NCBI RefSeq assembly: GCF_000153105.1
Contig: NZ_CH672376.1
Coordinates: 1,002,717 to 1,066,716 of the forward strand
DNA: 64,000 nt
Reading direction: 5' to 3'
Origin: Blastopirellula marina DSM 3645
Lineage (GTDB): Bacteria; Planctomycetota; Planctomycetia; Pirellulales; Pirellulaceae
The notes under the pieces are model-generated. The model ran no database searches. It was not told the DNA's origin and was given only the letters and a program-made list of their open reading frames with translations. Numbering within the stretch: position 1 is the stretch's first letter; each line of letters opens with the position of its first letter. Of the stretch, positions 27,302 to 34,987 are shown piece after piece. Position numbers and translations under genes: made by a program.

Positions 27302-28276
27302 CTAAGAGCGCGGCGGTTCTCCTTTGTACAGCTTGCGACCGATCGGCGCGTGGTAGATGGTCCAGGCGCTGTCCGTGTTGATGTCTTCTTCGATCAGCTT
27401 GCCATAGCTAATCACGTGAGCGTCGAGCGTATCGAGATAGTTGAGCGCGAGGGCTTCCAGCGTCATCGGCACCTTCGGGCTGCCAAATTCGAGCTTGCCA
27501 TGATGGCTGACCACCATGTGCTTCACTCGCAGCACAAGTTCGTAAGGCATCGGTTCGCCTCCGAGCTTTTCCGCTTCGTGCGCTTTCTCGTCGATGAGCG
27601 CCACGCCCATCACCAGGTGCCCAATCAATTGACCTTCGTCGCTATAGGCGAATCCTTTGTCGTAGGTCAGCTCGTCAATTTTTCCTAGATCATGCGTAAA
27701 CGCGCCGATTAGCAGCAGGTCGGCGTCGATCTGCGGATAGAAGGGAACGATCGCCTGACTCACCTTCATCAGGTTGACGACATGCTCTAGTAGTCCGCCG
27801 TGGTAAGCGTGATGGTTCTTCACGCCGGCCGGAGCGCGGCAAAACCGTTGCATGAATTCTTCGTCAATCAGAAAGCACTCGGCCAGATTGCGGAGGTGCG
27901 GGTTCTTCATGCCGCGGAGCATTTCGGCCAGCTGGCCGCGGAGTCCGTCGATTTCGGCGCCTCCCAGATGCACAAAATAGGACTCGTCCACTTCTTTGAC
28001 ATCCACCCGCTCGATGCCGCTGACGATGATCTGCATCGCACCGTTGTAGAACTGCGATGTCCCCTGAATTCGCACATAATCGCCATCGTCAAACTTGCGA
28101 TAGACGTGGTCATTCGCATTCCACATCATGCCGTTGACCTGACCAGACTTGTCGCCGATCTGCATTTGCAGATAGAGATTGCCTTGGCGGTTGGGTCGAA
28201 GCTGTTTATTGGAAACGAGATAGACCTCGTCAATCGTTTCATTTTCGCCCAAATTGGCGATTTCGCGTCGCGCCAT
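27302..28276 (-). CDS. yhaM: YhaM-type 3'-5' exoribonuclease (OB fold + HD domain)
   Basis: The 324-residue protein has an N-terminal OB-fold nucleic-acid-binding domain (about 15-95; GNLYLQMQIGDKSGQVNGMMW). It is followed by an HD hydrolase domain with HHAYHGGLLEHVVNL, FTHDLGKIDEL (the HD pair) and MVVSHHGKLEFGSP. This order is that of Bacillus YhaM, a metal-dependent 3'-5' exonuclease that trims RNA and single-stranded DNA. Length is normal. It is monocistronic, with its own terminator. Confidence 0.9.
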   Translation of the reverse strand: MARREIANLGENETIDEVYLVSNKQLRPNRQGNLYLQMQIGDKSGQVNGMMWNANDHVYRKFDDGDYVRIQGTSQFYNGAMQIIVSGIERVDVKEVDESYFVHLGGAEIDGLRGQLAEMLRGMKNPHLRNLAECFLIDEEFMQRFCRAPAGVKNHHAYHGGLLEHVVNLMKVSQAIVPFYPQIDADLLLIGAFTHDLGKIDELTYDKGFAYSDEGQLIGHLVMGVALIDEKAHEAEKLGGEPMPYELVLRVKHMVVSHHGKLEFGSPKVPMTLEALALNYLDTLDAHVISYGKLIEEDINTDSAWTIYHAPIGRKLYKGEPPRS

Positions 28277-28367
28277 TTCGCTCTCTCCTTGTGACCGGTT
28301 CGGCCATCTCTTCTATCATTGCGTCGTCATGTCGGCGTACAACGCTCGGGAAAACCGGAGGATTCTA

Positions 28368-28377
28368 GGGGGGGGGG
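28368..28377. other. Poly-G tract of 10 in the proS leader region
   Basis: Ten consecutive G occur about 165 bp upstream of the proS start, between the divergent YhaM-like and proS genes. The flanks CTA and CGTATT are unremarkable. The run could be length-variable or a sequencing-sensitive site. Confidence 0.8.
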
Positions 28378-28541
28378 CGTATTCCTTCAAGGACGTAACC
28401 CTGCCCAGGAGTGGCATTTAAGCGGAAATGCGCATAATCGCAGAAGAACCGCCAAAGAAGCCGCGTTGTCACCGCGAACTTATATCCCCTAGAATGCGAC
28501 CTTTACCAATCAGAGAAAATTGCAAGGTTAGAAGCAGATAC

Positions 28542-30062
28542 ATGGCGAAGGCTCCTCAAAACGCGATCTCCCCGACGCGAGCCGATGACTATCCCGAATG
28601 GTATCAACAGGTGATCAAAGCGGCCGATCTGGCCGAAGTTTCACCCGTTCGCGGCTGCATGGTCATCAAACCGTGGGGATGGTCCATTTGGGAAAACATG
28701 CAGGCGGTCCTCGACGGCATGTTCAAAGAGACCGGGCACGAAAATGCCTATTTCCCCCTCTTTATTCCGATGAGCTTTCTGGAGAAAGAGGCGGAGCATG
28801 TGGAAGGCTTCGCCAAAGAATGCGCCGTCGTCACGCATCATCGGTTAGAACCGGGCCCCAACGGCGGTCTGGTGCCGGCCGGCAAGTTGGACGAACCGCT
28901 GATTGTTCGCCCGACCAGCGAGACGATTATTGGCGCGATGTACGCCAAATGGGTTCAGTCGTATCGCGATTTGCCGATCCTGATCAATCAATGGGCCAAT
29001 GTGGTCCGCTGGGAACTACGGACGCGGATGTTTTTGCGGACGACCGAGTTCCTGTGGCAAGAAGGTCACACGGCGCATGCGACCGCCGAAGAGGCGATCG
29101 CCGAAACCCGGCAAATGCTGGAGGTTTACGCCGACTTCGCCGAGAACTACATGGCGATGCCGGTCATTAAAGGCGAGAAGACTTCGTGGGAGCGTTTTCC
29201 GGGGGCTTCGATGACCCTCAGCATCGAATCGATGATGCAGGATCGCAAAGCGCTGCAGGCCGGGACTTCTCACTTTTTGGGACAGAACTTCTCAAAGGCG
29301 CAAGAGATCAAGTTCCAGACCCAAGAAGGAACCGAGGAGTTCGCCTGGACGACTTCGTGGGGCGTTTCGACTCGCCTGGTCGGCGGCTTGATCATGACGC
29401 ACAGCGATGACGACGGCTTGATCGTGCCGCCGCGTCTAGCTCCCAAGCATATCGTGCTGCTGCCGATCTATCGCAGTGACGAAGAGCGCGCCGCCGTGCT
29501 GGCCTACGTCGATCAGCTCAACTCGGCCCTGAAAGGGGTTCAGTATCACGGCGCGCCGGTTCGCGTCTTGATCGACGATCGCGATATCCGCGGCGGCGAG
29601 AAGACCTGGCAGCACATTAAAAAAGGGGTGCCGCTGCGTGCCGAGATCGGTCCGCGGGATGTGGCCAGCGACAGCGTCTTTTTGGCCCGCCGCGACCAGT
29701 CTCCCAAGGACAAAAAAGGGACGCCCAAGGCCGAACTTGTCGCGACGATCACAACGCTGCTGGACGAGATTCAAAGCAATCTGTTCGAGCGCGCGAAGAA
29801 GTTGCGTGACGACAACAGTCGCACGATCGACAAGCTGGAAGAGTTGGTCGCCTACTTTACGCCAAAAAACGAAGATCGCCCTGAGATTCACGGCGGTTTC
29901 GCCTATTGCCACTGCGCTGACGACAAAGCGGTCGAAGAAGCGCTGAAGAAGCTGAAGCTGACGGTTCGCTGCATTCCGATCGAAGGCGATGTCGAGCCAG
30001 GCGAGTGCATCTTCACCGGCAAGCCGACCCAGCGTCGTGCGGTGATCGCCAAAGCGTATTAA
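28542..30062 (+). CDS. proS: Prolyl-tRNA synthetase, archaeal/eukaryotic type
   Basis: The start is taken at the ATG at 28542 (MAKAPQNAISP, 506 residues); the frame is open to 28428 but that part has no family match. Class II motifs are clear: VRPTSETIIGAMYAKWV, RTTEFLWQEGHTAHAT (motif 2) and STRLVGGLIMTHSDDDGL (motif 3). The anticodon-binding domain (PIYRSDEERAAVLAYVDQL) and the extra C-terminal domain ending in AKAY replace the editing insertion of the bacterial type. The enzyme charges tRNA-Pro. It ends in a strong terminator. Confidence 0.96.
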   Translation: MAKAPQNAISPTRADDYPEWYQQVIKAADLAEVSPVRGCMVIKPWGWSIWENMQAVLDGMFKETGHENAYFPLFIPMSFLEKEAEHVEGFAKECAVVTHHRLEPGPNGGLVPAGKLDEPLIVRPTSETIIGAMYAKWVQSYRDLPILINQWANVVRWELRTRMFLRTTEFLWQEGHTAHATAEEAIAETRQMLEVYADFAENYMAMPVIKGEKTSWERFPGASMTLSIESMMQDRKALQAGTSHFLGQNFSKAQEIKFQTQEGTEEFAWTTSWGVSTRLVGGLIMTHSDDDGLIVPPRLAPKHIVLLPIYRSDEERAAVLAYVDQLNSALKGVQYHGAPVRVLIDDRDIRGGEKTWQHIKKGVPLRAEIGPRDVASDSVFLARRDQSPKDKKGTPKAELVATITTLLDEIQSNLFERAKKLRDDNSRTIDKLEELVAYFTPKNEDRPEIHGGFAYCHCADDKAVEEALKKLKLTVRCIPIEGDVEPGECIFTGKPTQRRAVIAKAY

Positions 30063-30090
30063 GCCGCCGTATAGATCAGGTCTGTCAATG

Positions 30091-30122
30091 AAAGAGGCCG
30101 CAACGAAAGTTGCGGCCTCTTT
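30091..30122 (+). terminator. Intrinsic terminator after proS
   Basis: A perfect 13-bp stem AAAGAGGCCGCAA / TTGCGGCCTCTTT, extended by a C-G pair, closes a GAAA tetraloop. The A and T ends make it usable in both directions, so it may also stop the convergent DUF1559 gene ending at 30151. Confidence 0.93.
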
Positions 30123-30150
30123 GCTTTTGAAATGGAGGGAGAGAAATGCG

Positions 30151-31191
30151 TTACGGCATTTCAAAGACAGTTGCATCGGCCATGCCGTTCAACTGAATCC
30201 AGACGATATTGTCGACCGTCAGCGGGATCGCTTTTACCGAGCCGTCACCCATGCCGGTCATCAGTACATTATGGGGCGTCGAAGCGCCAAATTCGTCTGT
30301 ATTGATACCGGGGTCGGCAATAAATACCGGTGCGATAAGACTCGCTGATGCGGCGCCGGGGACGCCGACATACGACGTGCCGCCATCGTAATCCGCCCAC
30401 CCCAAAGCTTCACTGTTGTAAATTGTTGGTGAAGCCGTCGGAGCTGTCTTGTAAGCGCCAACGAGTGCGCAACGAGCATAAGCATTCGAGATGAATCGCT
30501 CTTCTCCCGACGATGAATCATATCCGGCGACGGTCGCTTCCCCAAGGAAGACCGTGTTCGAGGCTCCATCTTTGATTTGCGAAAACTTGGTCGATCGACC
30601 TGGTCGAAAGACGCCGTTCAAGTCCATTCGTGATCCGCTAGCGAGAGCAGTACCGGCCCAATCCGTAGGACGGGTCGGCGACGTAGCGCCATATTGATTG
30701 CCGGTCGTCAAGCTAGAGACGCGACCTTCTGAGCCTGCGTAGTTGGACGGTGAGAAGTTGCCCAATTCGGCGCCTGGCTCCCCATTGGCGTCCGACGGAC
30801 AAACGAGGACTTCTAATTGGGTGTTCAAGAGGCCAGTGTTTCCGGTAGCTCCACCAGAAACGGCGGCGCTGGCGAAATCGAGTCGGTCGTAGAGGGCCGT
30901 TTGTTCGATTTGCGGCAAGATCTGAGCAATCCAGCTGAAGTGATGCGCCCCGGAAGTTTCCGAGATGGTCGACGCCATCGGGAGAGCGCCATGCGTTGAG
31001 TCATAGTTGGTTAGCGCCAGCAACAAGTTTTTTTCGTTGTTGGTGCACTGAGCGCGACGTGCCGCTTCACGAGCTTGCTGCACCGCGGGAAGCGTCAAGC
31101 CGACCAGGATGCCGATGATCGCGATCACGACCAAAAGTTCAACGAGGGTAAAACCGGCGCGCAGGCGGTTACCTGGGGCGTGGCGCATCAT
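30151..31191 (-). CDS. DUF1559 pseudopilin-like protein
   Basis: I choose the ATG at 31191 because GGAAGG lies nine bases upstream; the frame is open for 34 more codons. The product of 346 residues has the type IV prepilin-like N-terminus RAGFTLVELLVVIAIIG (cleavage expected after Gly), a PAVQQAREAARR segment, and a large exported domain. The C-terminal motif is H-x8-DG (HNVLMTGMGDGSV), one residue shorter than the usual H-x9-DG. DUF1559 proteins are greatly expanded in Planctomycetes and their role is unknown. Unlike the copies at 55-58 kb it has no small lipoprotein partner. Confidence 0.92.
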   Translation of the reverse strand: MMRHAPGNRLRAGFTLVELLVVIAIIGILVGLTLPAVQQAREAARRAQCTNNEKNLLLALTNYDSTHGALPMASTISETSGAHHFSWIAQILPQIEQTALYDRLDFASAAVSGGATGNTGLLNTQLEVLVCPSDANGEPGAELGNFSPSNYAGSEGRVSSLTTGNQYGATSPTRPTDWAGTALASGSRMDLNGVFRPGRSTKFSQIKDGASNTVFLGEATVAGYDSSSGEERFISNAYARCALVGAYKTAPTASPTIYNSEALGWADYDGGTSYVGVPGAASASLIAPVFIADPGINTDEFGASTPHNVLMTGMGDGSVKAIPLTVDNIVWIQLNGMADATVFEMP

Positions 31192-31698
31192 AGATAGGAG
31201 CCTTCCGAGAAATCTAGTGAACATCGGATGAGGAGTGGAGGAGGAGCTGATCCCGTTAGTTTTCATTGTGCCCCAATTATTCGCACGCCACAAGAGAATT
31301 GCCAGGGAGCGCTTCCCGCACGGCGAAATCTGCCCCCCCCTCGAATGTCTAGATTCCGCCCGATTGGTGAATTGTTTCCCCTAGAGGGGTGGATTTAAGG
31401 CCGTTTATGACAGTTTTGCGTGGAATGAAGGCGACCAGGAAAGATGCGGCGAGTCTTCTGATTAGGCGGAGAAGTTCTAGCGCCAACTACTTCCTTAGAT
31501 TCTGTGGCGATTGATCTCGATAAACCCATTAAACCTGCATCAGGTGCGAATGGCTGCGCTCGAGGCGGAATGCCAACGGCGGCGTTACCGAAGCGGAGAA
31601 TCGGTGGCGTGGCGTTCAAGCTGAAGCAGCCTCAATGGTTTCGCGGAGGCGATTCCCTGCGTCGAATAAGTAAATCCTGGGATTTGGAGGGAGTTTAG
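31192..31698. other. Intergenic region, about 500 bp, upstream of the porin gene
   Basis: The region separates the divergent DUF1559 and porin genes. It holds an 8-C run at 31333-31340 and a small CCCC-TAGA-GGGG hairpin near 31378. GGAGGG eight bases before the porin ATG is its ribosome binding site. Short open frames here have no convincing protein character. Promoters are expected, but no clear pair was found. Confidence 0.5.
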
Positions 31699-33060
31699 AT
31701 GAAAACGGATTGGAAGACGGCGATGCTCGCCGTCGGCATGCTGGTCGGCTCGACCACGTTTGCCGTTGCTCAACAACCTGGCTATTACAATGCCGGCAAA
31801 GTGAGCTACGTTGGCGAACAGGTCACGGTCAGCGATTGCGGTTGTGCCACGGATACGGCCTGCGATTCCTGCGGCGGATGCGACTCTTGCAACTCATGTG
31901 GTTGTCAGAGCAGCTGCTGTGGAATCGATTGGTTCCCGTGCTGCGGCCACGGCGACCAATGGTCGTTGTTTGGCGAAAATGATTGTGGCGTTACGATTGG
32001 TGGATGGGTCTCCGGCGGCTTTTATGCCAATGCCGGCGGCGTGCGGTCGAACACCGGTAATGAACCGGTCGCCTTCCGCGGCATCTCCAACACGCCGACG
32101 GTCGATCAGGTTTGGATTTACGCGGAGAAACTCGCGGACGCCGAAACCTACTGCTTTGACCTTGGTTACCGTGCTGACTTCGTTTGGGGCGCCGATGGCC
32201 CTGACACCCAATCCTTCGGTCACGGCGATCGTGACGCTTGGGACAATGGTTGGGACACGGCGAAGGATCTCGGCAGCGGAACGGATCTGTACGGCTCGGC
32301 CATTCCGCAGTTGTACGGAACCGCAGCTTGGGGCGATTGGGAAGTCAAAGTCGGTCACTTCTACACCACGATTGGTTACGAAGTCGTTACCGCTCCTGAC
32401 AACTTCTTCTATTCGCACGCTTACACGATGAACTATGGCGAACCGTTTACTCACACCGGCGCCATGGCCACCTACAGCGGAATTGAAAACTTGACGCTGA
32501 ACGGCGGTTGGGTTGCGGCTTGGGACACCGGTTTCGACTTCTATGAAGCTGGATCGATGTTCCTGGGCGGAGCCAGCGCCACGCTGAGCGACAAAGCGAC
32601 CTTGACCTGGCAGTGCGTTGGCGGTTCGTTCGGTAAGAACGGCGGCGACTCGTACATGAACAGCTTCGTATTCGATTACGATCTGGGTTGCGGCTGGAAC
32701 TATGTGTTCCAACACGACTTGGGCGTTCAGTACAACCTGTTCGACGGCGCCGGCGCTCCTGCGGACAACGCCTACTGGTACGGTATCAACCAATACTTGT
32801 TCAAAGAAATCAACGAGTGCTGGAAGGTCGGTACCCGTGTTGAATGGTTCGACGATGAAGACGGTTCACGCGTTGGTAACGGCGCCGGTAGCTACTACGC
32901 TTTGAGCGTTGGCGCCAACTGGACCCCGAACGCGAACTTGATCGTTCGTCCGGAACTGCGTTGGGACAAGTTTGACAACAACACCGGCGCCACCCCGTTC
33001 TACGACGGCGCCAAAGACAACGGTTTCTTCGGCGGCATGGACGTGATCCTGCTGTACTAA
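31699..33060 (+). CDS. Outer-membrane beta-barrel porin with Cys-rich N-terminal segment
   Basis: The 453-residue protein has a signal peptide (cleavage near FAVAQQ). A segment at residues 47-96 carries 13 cysteines, in words such as DSCGGCDSCNSCGCQ. A C-terminal part of about 350 residues follows, with alternating aromatic strands (SGGFYANAGG, GHFYTTIGYEV, LNGGWVAAW) typical of the BBP2/OmpL-like porin family, ending in MDVILLY with a terminal aromatic. It should form an outer-membrane pore. The Cys-rich stretch may build disulfides with the planctomycete wall or other porins; that is inference. It is monocistronic with a strong ribosome binding site and terminator, suggesting high expression. 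Confidence 0.87.
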   Translation: MKTDWKTAMLAVGMLVGSTTFAVAQQPGYYNAGKVSYVGEQVTVSDCGCATDTACDSCGGCDSCNSCGCQSSCCGIDWFPCCGHGDQWSLFGENDCGVTIGGWVSGGFYANAGGVRSNTGNEPVAFRGISNTPTVDQVWIYAEKLADAETYCFDLGYRADFVWGADGPDTQSFGHGDRDAWDNGWDTAKDLGSGTDLYGSAIPQLYGTAAWGDWEVKVGHFYTTIGYEVVTAPDNFFYSHAYTMNYGEPFTHTGAMATYSGIENLTLNGGWVAAWDTGFDFYEAGSMFLGGASATLSDKATLTWQCVGGSFGKNGGDSYMNSFVFDYDLGCGWNYVFQHDLGVQYNLFDGAGAPADNAYWYGINQYLFKEINECWKVGTRVEWFDDEDGSRVGNGAGSYYALSVGANWTPNANLIVRPELRWDKFDNNTGATPFYDGAKDNGFFGGMDVILLY

Positions 33061-33098
33061 GCGACTGTTGCTTGCTTGTCATACGACAAATCGAAAAG

Positions 33099-33129
33099 CC
33101 GCCAGGGCCGTCCCCCTGGCGGTTTTTTT
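33099..33129 (+). terminator. Intrinsic terminator after the porin gene
   Basis: A 9-bp stem CCGCCAGGG / CCCTGGCGG with a 6-base loop is followed by seven T, 39 bp after the stop. Confidence 0.93.
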
Positions 33130-33194
33130 CGTTCTTGGCGTAGACTAAGAGCCTGCATCCTAAATTTTACGTTTCAACCGACTGCTGGAGAGAC

Positions 33195-33740
33195 ATGGGC
33201 GATCTCAAACCGCCGCGCTTCGTACTGCGGATTGTCGCCGCATTCAGCCGCCACGGCGAAGCGCTGGAGTGGGGAAAATCTCAGTTGGTCTCCCAGTGGG
33301 GACCGCTCGCGCTGGAGAGCCCTCACTTCGATCTGGTCGAGACCAACTACTACGACGACGAAATGGGATCTGGGCTAAAAAAATGCTTCTGGGCGTTCGA
33401 GGAATTGGCCGACAGTTCGACCCTCGCCGATTGGAAACATTCTTCCAACGCGCTCGAGGTTGAGTGTCAGCAGCTGTCGCGCTGGCCCGAAAGCCGACCG
33501 CTCAATCTAGATCCCGGCTATATCACCGAAGCAAAGCTGGTGTTGGCGACCACCAAAGATCGGAGCCACCGAATTTATTTGCGCGACGGCATCTTCGCCG
33601 AGATCACCCTCCAGTACTATCAAAAACGGTGGACCGGGGCCGCATGGACCTATCCCGACTACCAGCGGGCCGATTTTCAGGCCTTTTTTGACGAATGTCG
33701 CGGTTATTTGCGGCAACAATTGCGTCAAAACCCTGCGTAA
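33195..33740 (+). CDS. DUF4416 family protein
   Basis: This 181-residue soluble protein matches the DUF4416 family by its N-terminal region FGPLALESPHF-like (here WGPLALESPHFDLVETNYYDDEMG), the DPGYITEAKLVLATTKDRSHRIYLRDGIFAEITL core and the C-terminal YPDYQRADFQAFF. No function is known. It lies 83 bp ahead of the WecA-like gene on the same strand. Confidence 0.87.
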   Translation: MGDLKPPRFVLRIVAAFSRHGEALEWGKSQLVSQWGPLALESPHFDLVETNYYDDEMGSGLKKCFWAFEELADSSTLADWKHSSNALEVECQQLSRWPESRPLNLDPGYITEAKLVLATTKDRSHRIYLRDGIFAEITLQYYQKRWTGAAWTYPDYQRADFQAFFDECRGYLRQQLRQNPA

Positions 33741-33823
33741 GCCGGGGGAGGTATAAGCGCAGTGCGATGCCAACTAAAATGCAAACCAACTCATCTCACT
33801 TCCCTTACTGATCGGTTTCACGC

Positions 33824-34987
33824 GTGACCTGGAGCCCGCTCGTCGCTTTTTCGCTGATCGCAGCCGCGGTTATCCCCAGCTTTCTCATTTCTCTGGTGGC
33901 GACGGCCATCGTCAGAGCGAATGCGCATAAGTGGGGATTACTCGACCAGCCGAACCAACGCAAAGTACATGTGACACCCACGCCGCTCGGCGGCGGAATC
34001 GGTATCTGGGTTGGATTGGTCGGCACGCTGGCGCTGGCGCAACTGGCCGTCGGTCTGATTGGGAACCTGCCGATATCGGCAGGAGCCTGGCCGCCGGTCA
34101 TTCAGTCGCTGGTCGAGATGGCTCAGCAACACTTGGACGGTTTCGTCCACCAATCGCTCAAACTGTGGGCATTGGTCGCGGGCGCATCGATCTTGATGAT
34201 CATCGGGCTGATCGACGATCGGATCGGTTTATCCTGGAAAATCCGCCTGGCCGTACAAGTCGCGATCGCCGCCCTCTTTGTGATCGGATTTGACTGGAAG
34301 CTCAGCTTCTACGTCGATCTCCCTTGGTTGCAATACATCGTCTCGATTCTTTGGATCGTCGCGATGATCAACTCGTTCAACATGCTCGACAATATGGATG
34401 GGCTCTCGGCCGGAGTCGCGACAATCGCCGCGTCGATTATGGCGGCGGTGCTGTTGATCGCGCCCGATCCAGACTCGGCCGGACCGCAATTGTTTACGGC
34501 CGGTTTTTTACTGGTTCTCTCTGGCTCCATGCTCGGATTTTTGTGGCACAATCAACCGCCTGCGAAAATTTTTATGGGAGACGCCGGCAGCTATCTGATT
34601 GGGTTTTGCATCGCGATCATGTCGATCATCGCCACCTTCTCCGGTTATGGCGAAGGGTCGCGACATGCAGTGCTGGCTCCGCTATGCATTTTGGCGGTGC
34701 CGCTGTTTGATCTGGTCACCGTATTGGCGATTCGTATCCGCGAAGGAAGAAGTCCGTTTCAGCCTGACAAGAGTCACGTCTCACATCGACTTGTCGAACT
34801 TGGTTTCACCAAAACCCAAGCGGTGCTGACGATCTATCTGATGACGGCGACCTGCGGGTTGGGCGCGGTGTTATTGCATCGCGTCGATTGGGTCGGCGCC
34901 GTGATCGTGCTCTTGATGGAATTTTGCGTGTTGGCGCTGATCGGCGTCATTGAATCGACCGCTAGACGCTCTCGAAAAGATTCATGA
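33824..34987 (+). CDS. Polyprenyl-phosphate sugar-1-phosphate transferase (WecA/MraY family)
   Basis: This 387-residue membrane protein starts at GTG and has about ten helices. Family motifs are DQPNQRKVHVTPTPLGGG, GLIDDRIGLSWKIRL, FNMLDNMDGLSAGV (catalytic Asp loop), KIFMGDAGSYLIGF and the cytoplasmic KSHVSHRLVELG loop, which stands where WecA enzymes have their HxH element. Such enzymes load UDP-activated HexNAc-phosphate onto undecaprenyl phosphate, the first step of O-antigen, teichoic-acid-like or exopolysaccharide synthesis. Its stop overlaps the start of the ligase/polymerase gene by 4 bp. Confidence 0.93.
   Translation: MTWSPLVAFSLIAAAVIPSFLISLVATAIVRANAHKWGLLDQPNQRKVHVTPTPLGGGIGIWVGLVGTLALAQLAVGLIGNLPISAGAWPPVIQSLVEMAQQHLDGFVHQSLKLWALVAGASILMIIGLIDDRIGLSWKIRLAVQVAIAALFVIGFDWKLSFYVDLPWLQYIVSILWIVAMINSFNMLDNMDGLSAGVATIAASIMAAVLLIAPDPDSAGPQLFTAGFLLVLSGSMLGFLWHNQPPAKIFMGDAGSYLIGFCIAIMSIIATFSGYGEGSRHAVLAPLCILAVPLFDLVTVLAIRIREGRSPFQPDKSHVSHRLVELGFTKTQAVLTIYLMTATCGLGAVLLHRVDWVGAVIVLLMEFCVLALIGVIESTARRSRKDS

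Noticed and set aside
26952..27302. Minus-strand frame of 116 codons in the spacer after the YhaM-like gene
   Set aside because: It runs through the bidirectional terminator hairpin and shows no domain or ribosome binding site.
31504..31698. Short frame directly before the porin gene
   Set aside because: Weak composition and no family resemblance; it ends in the porin ribosome binding site region.
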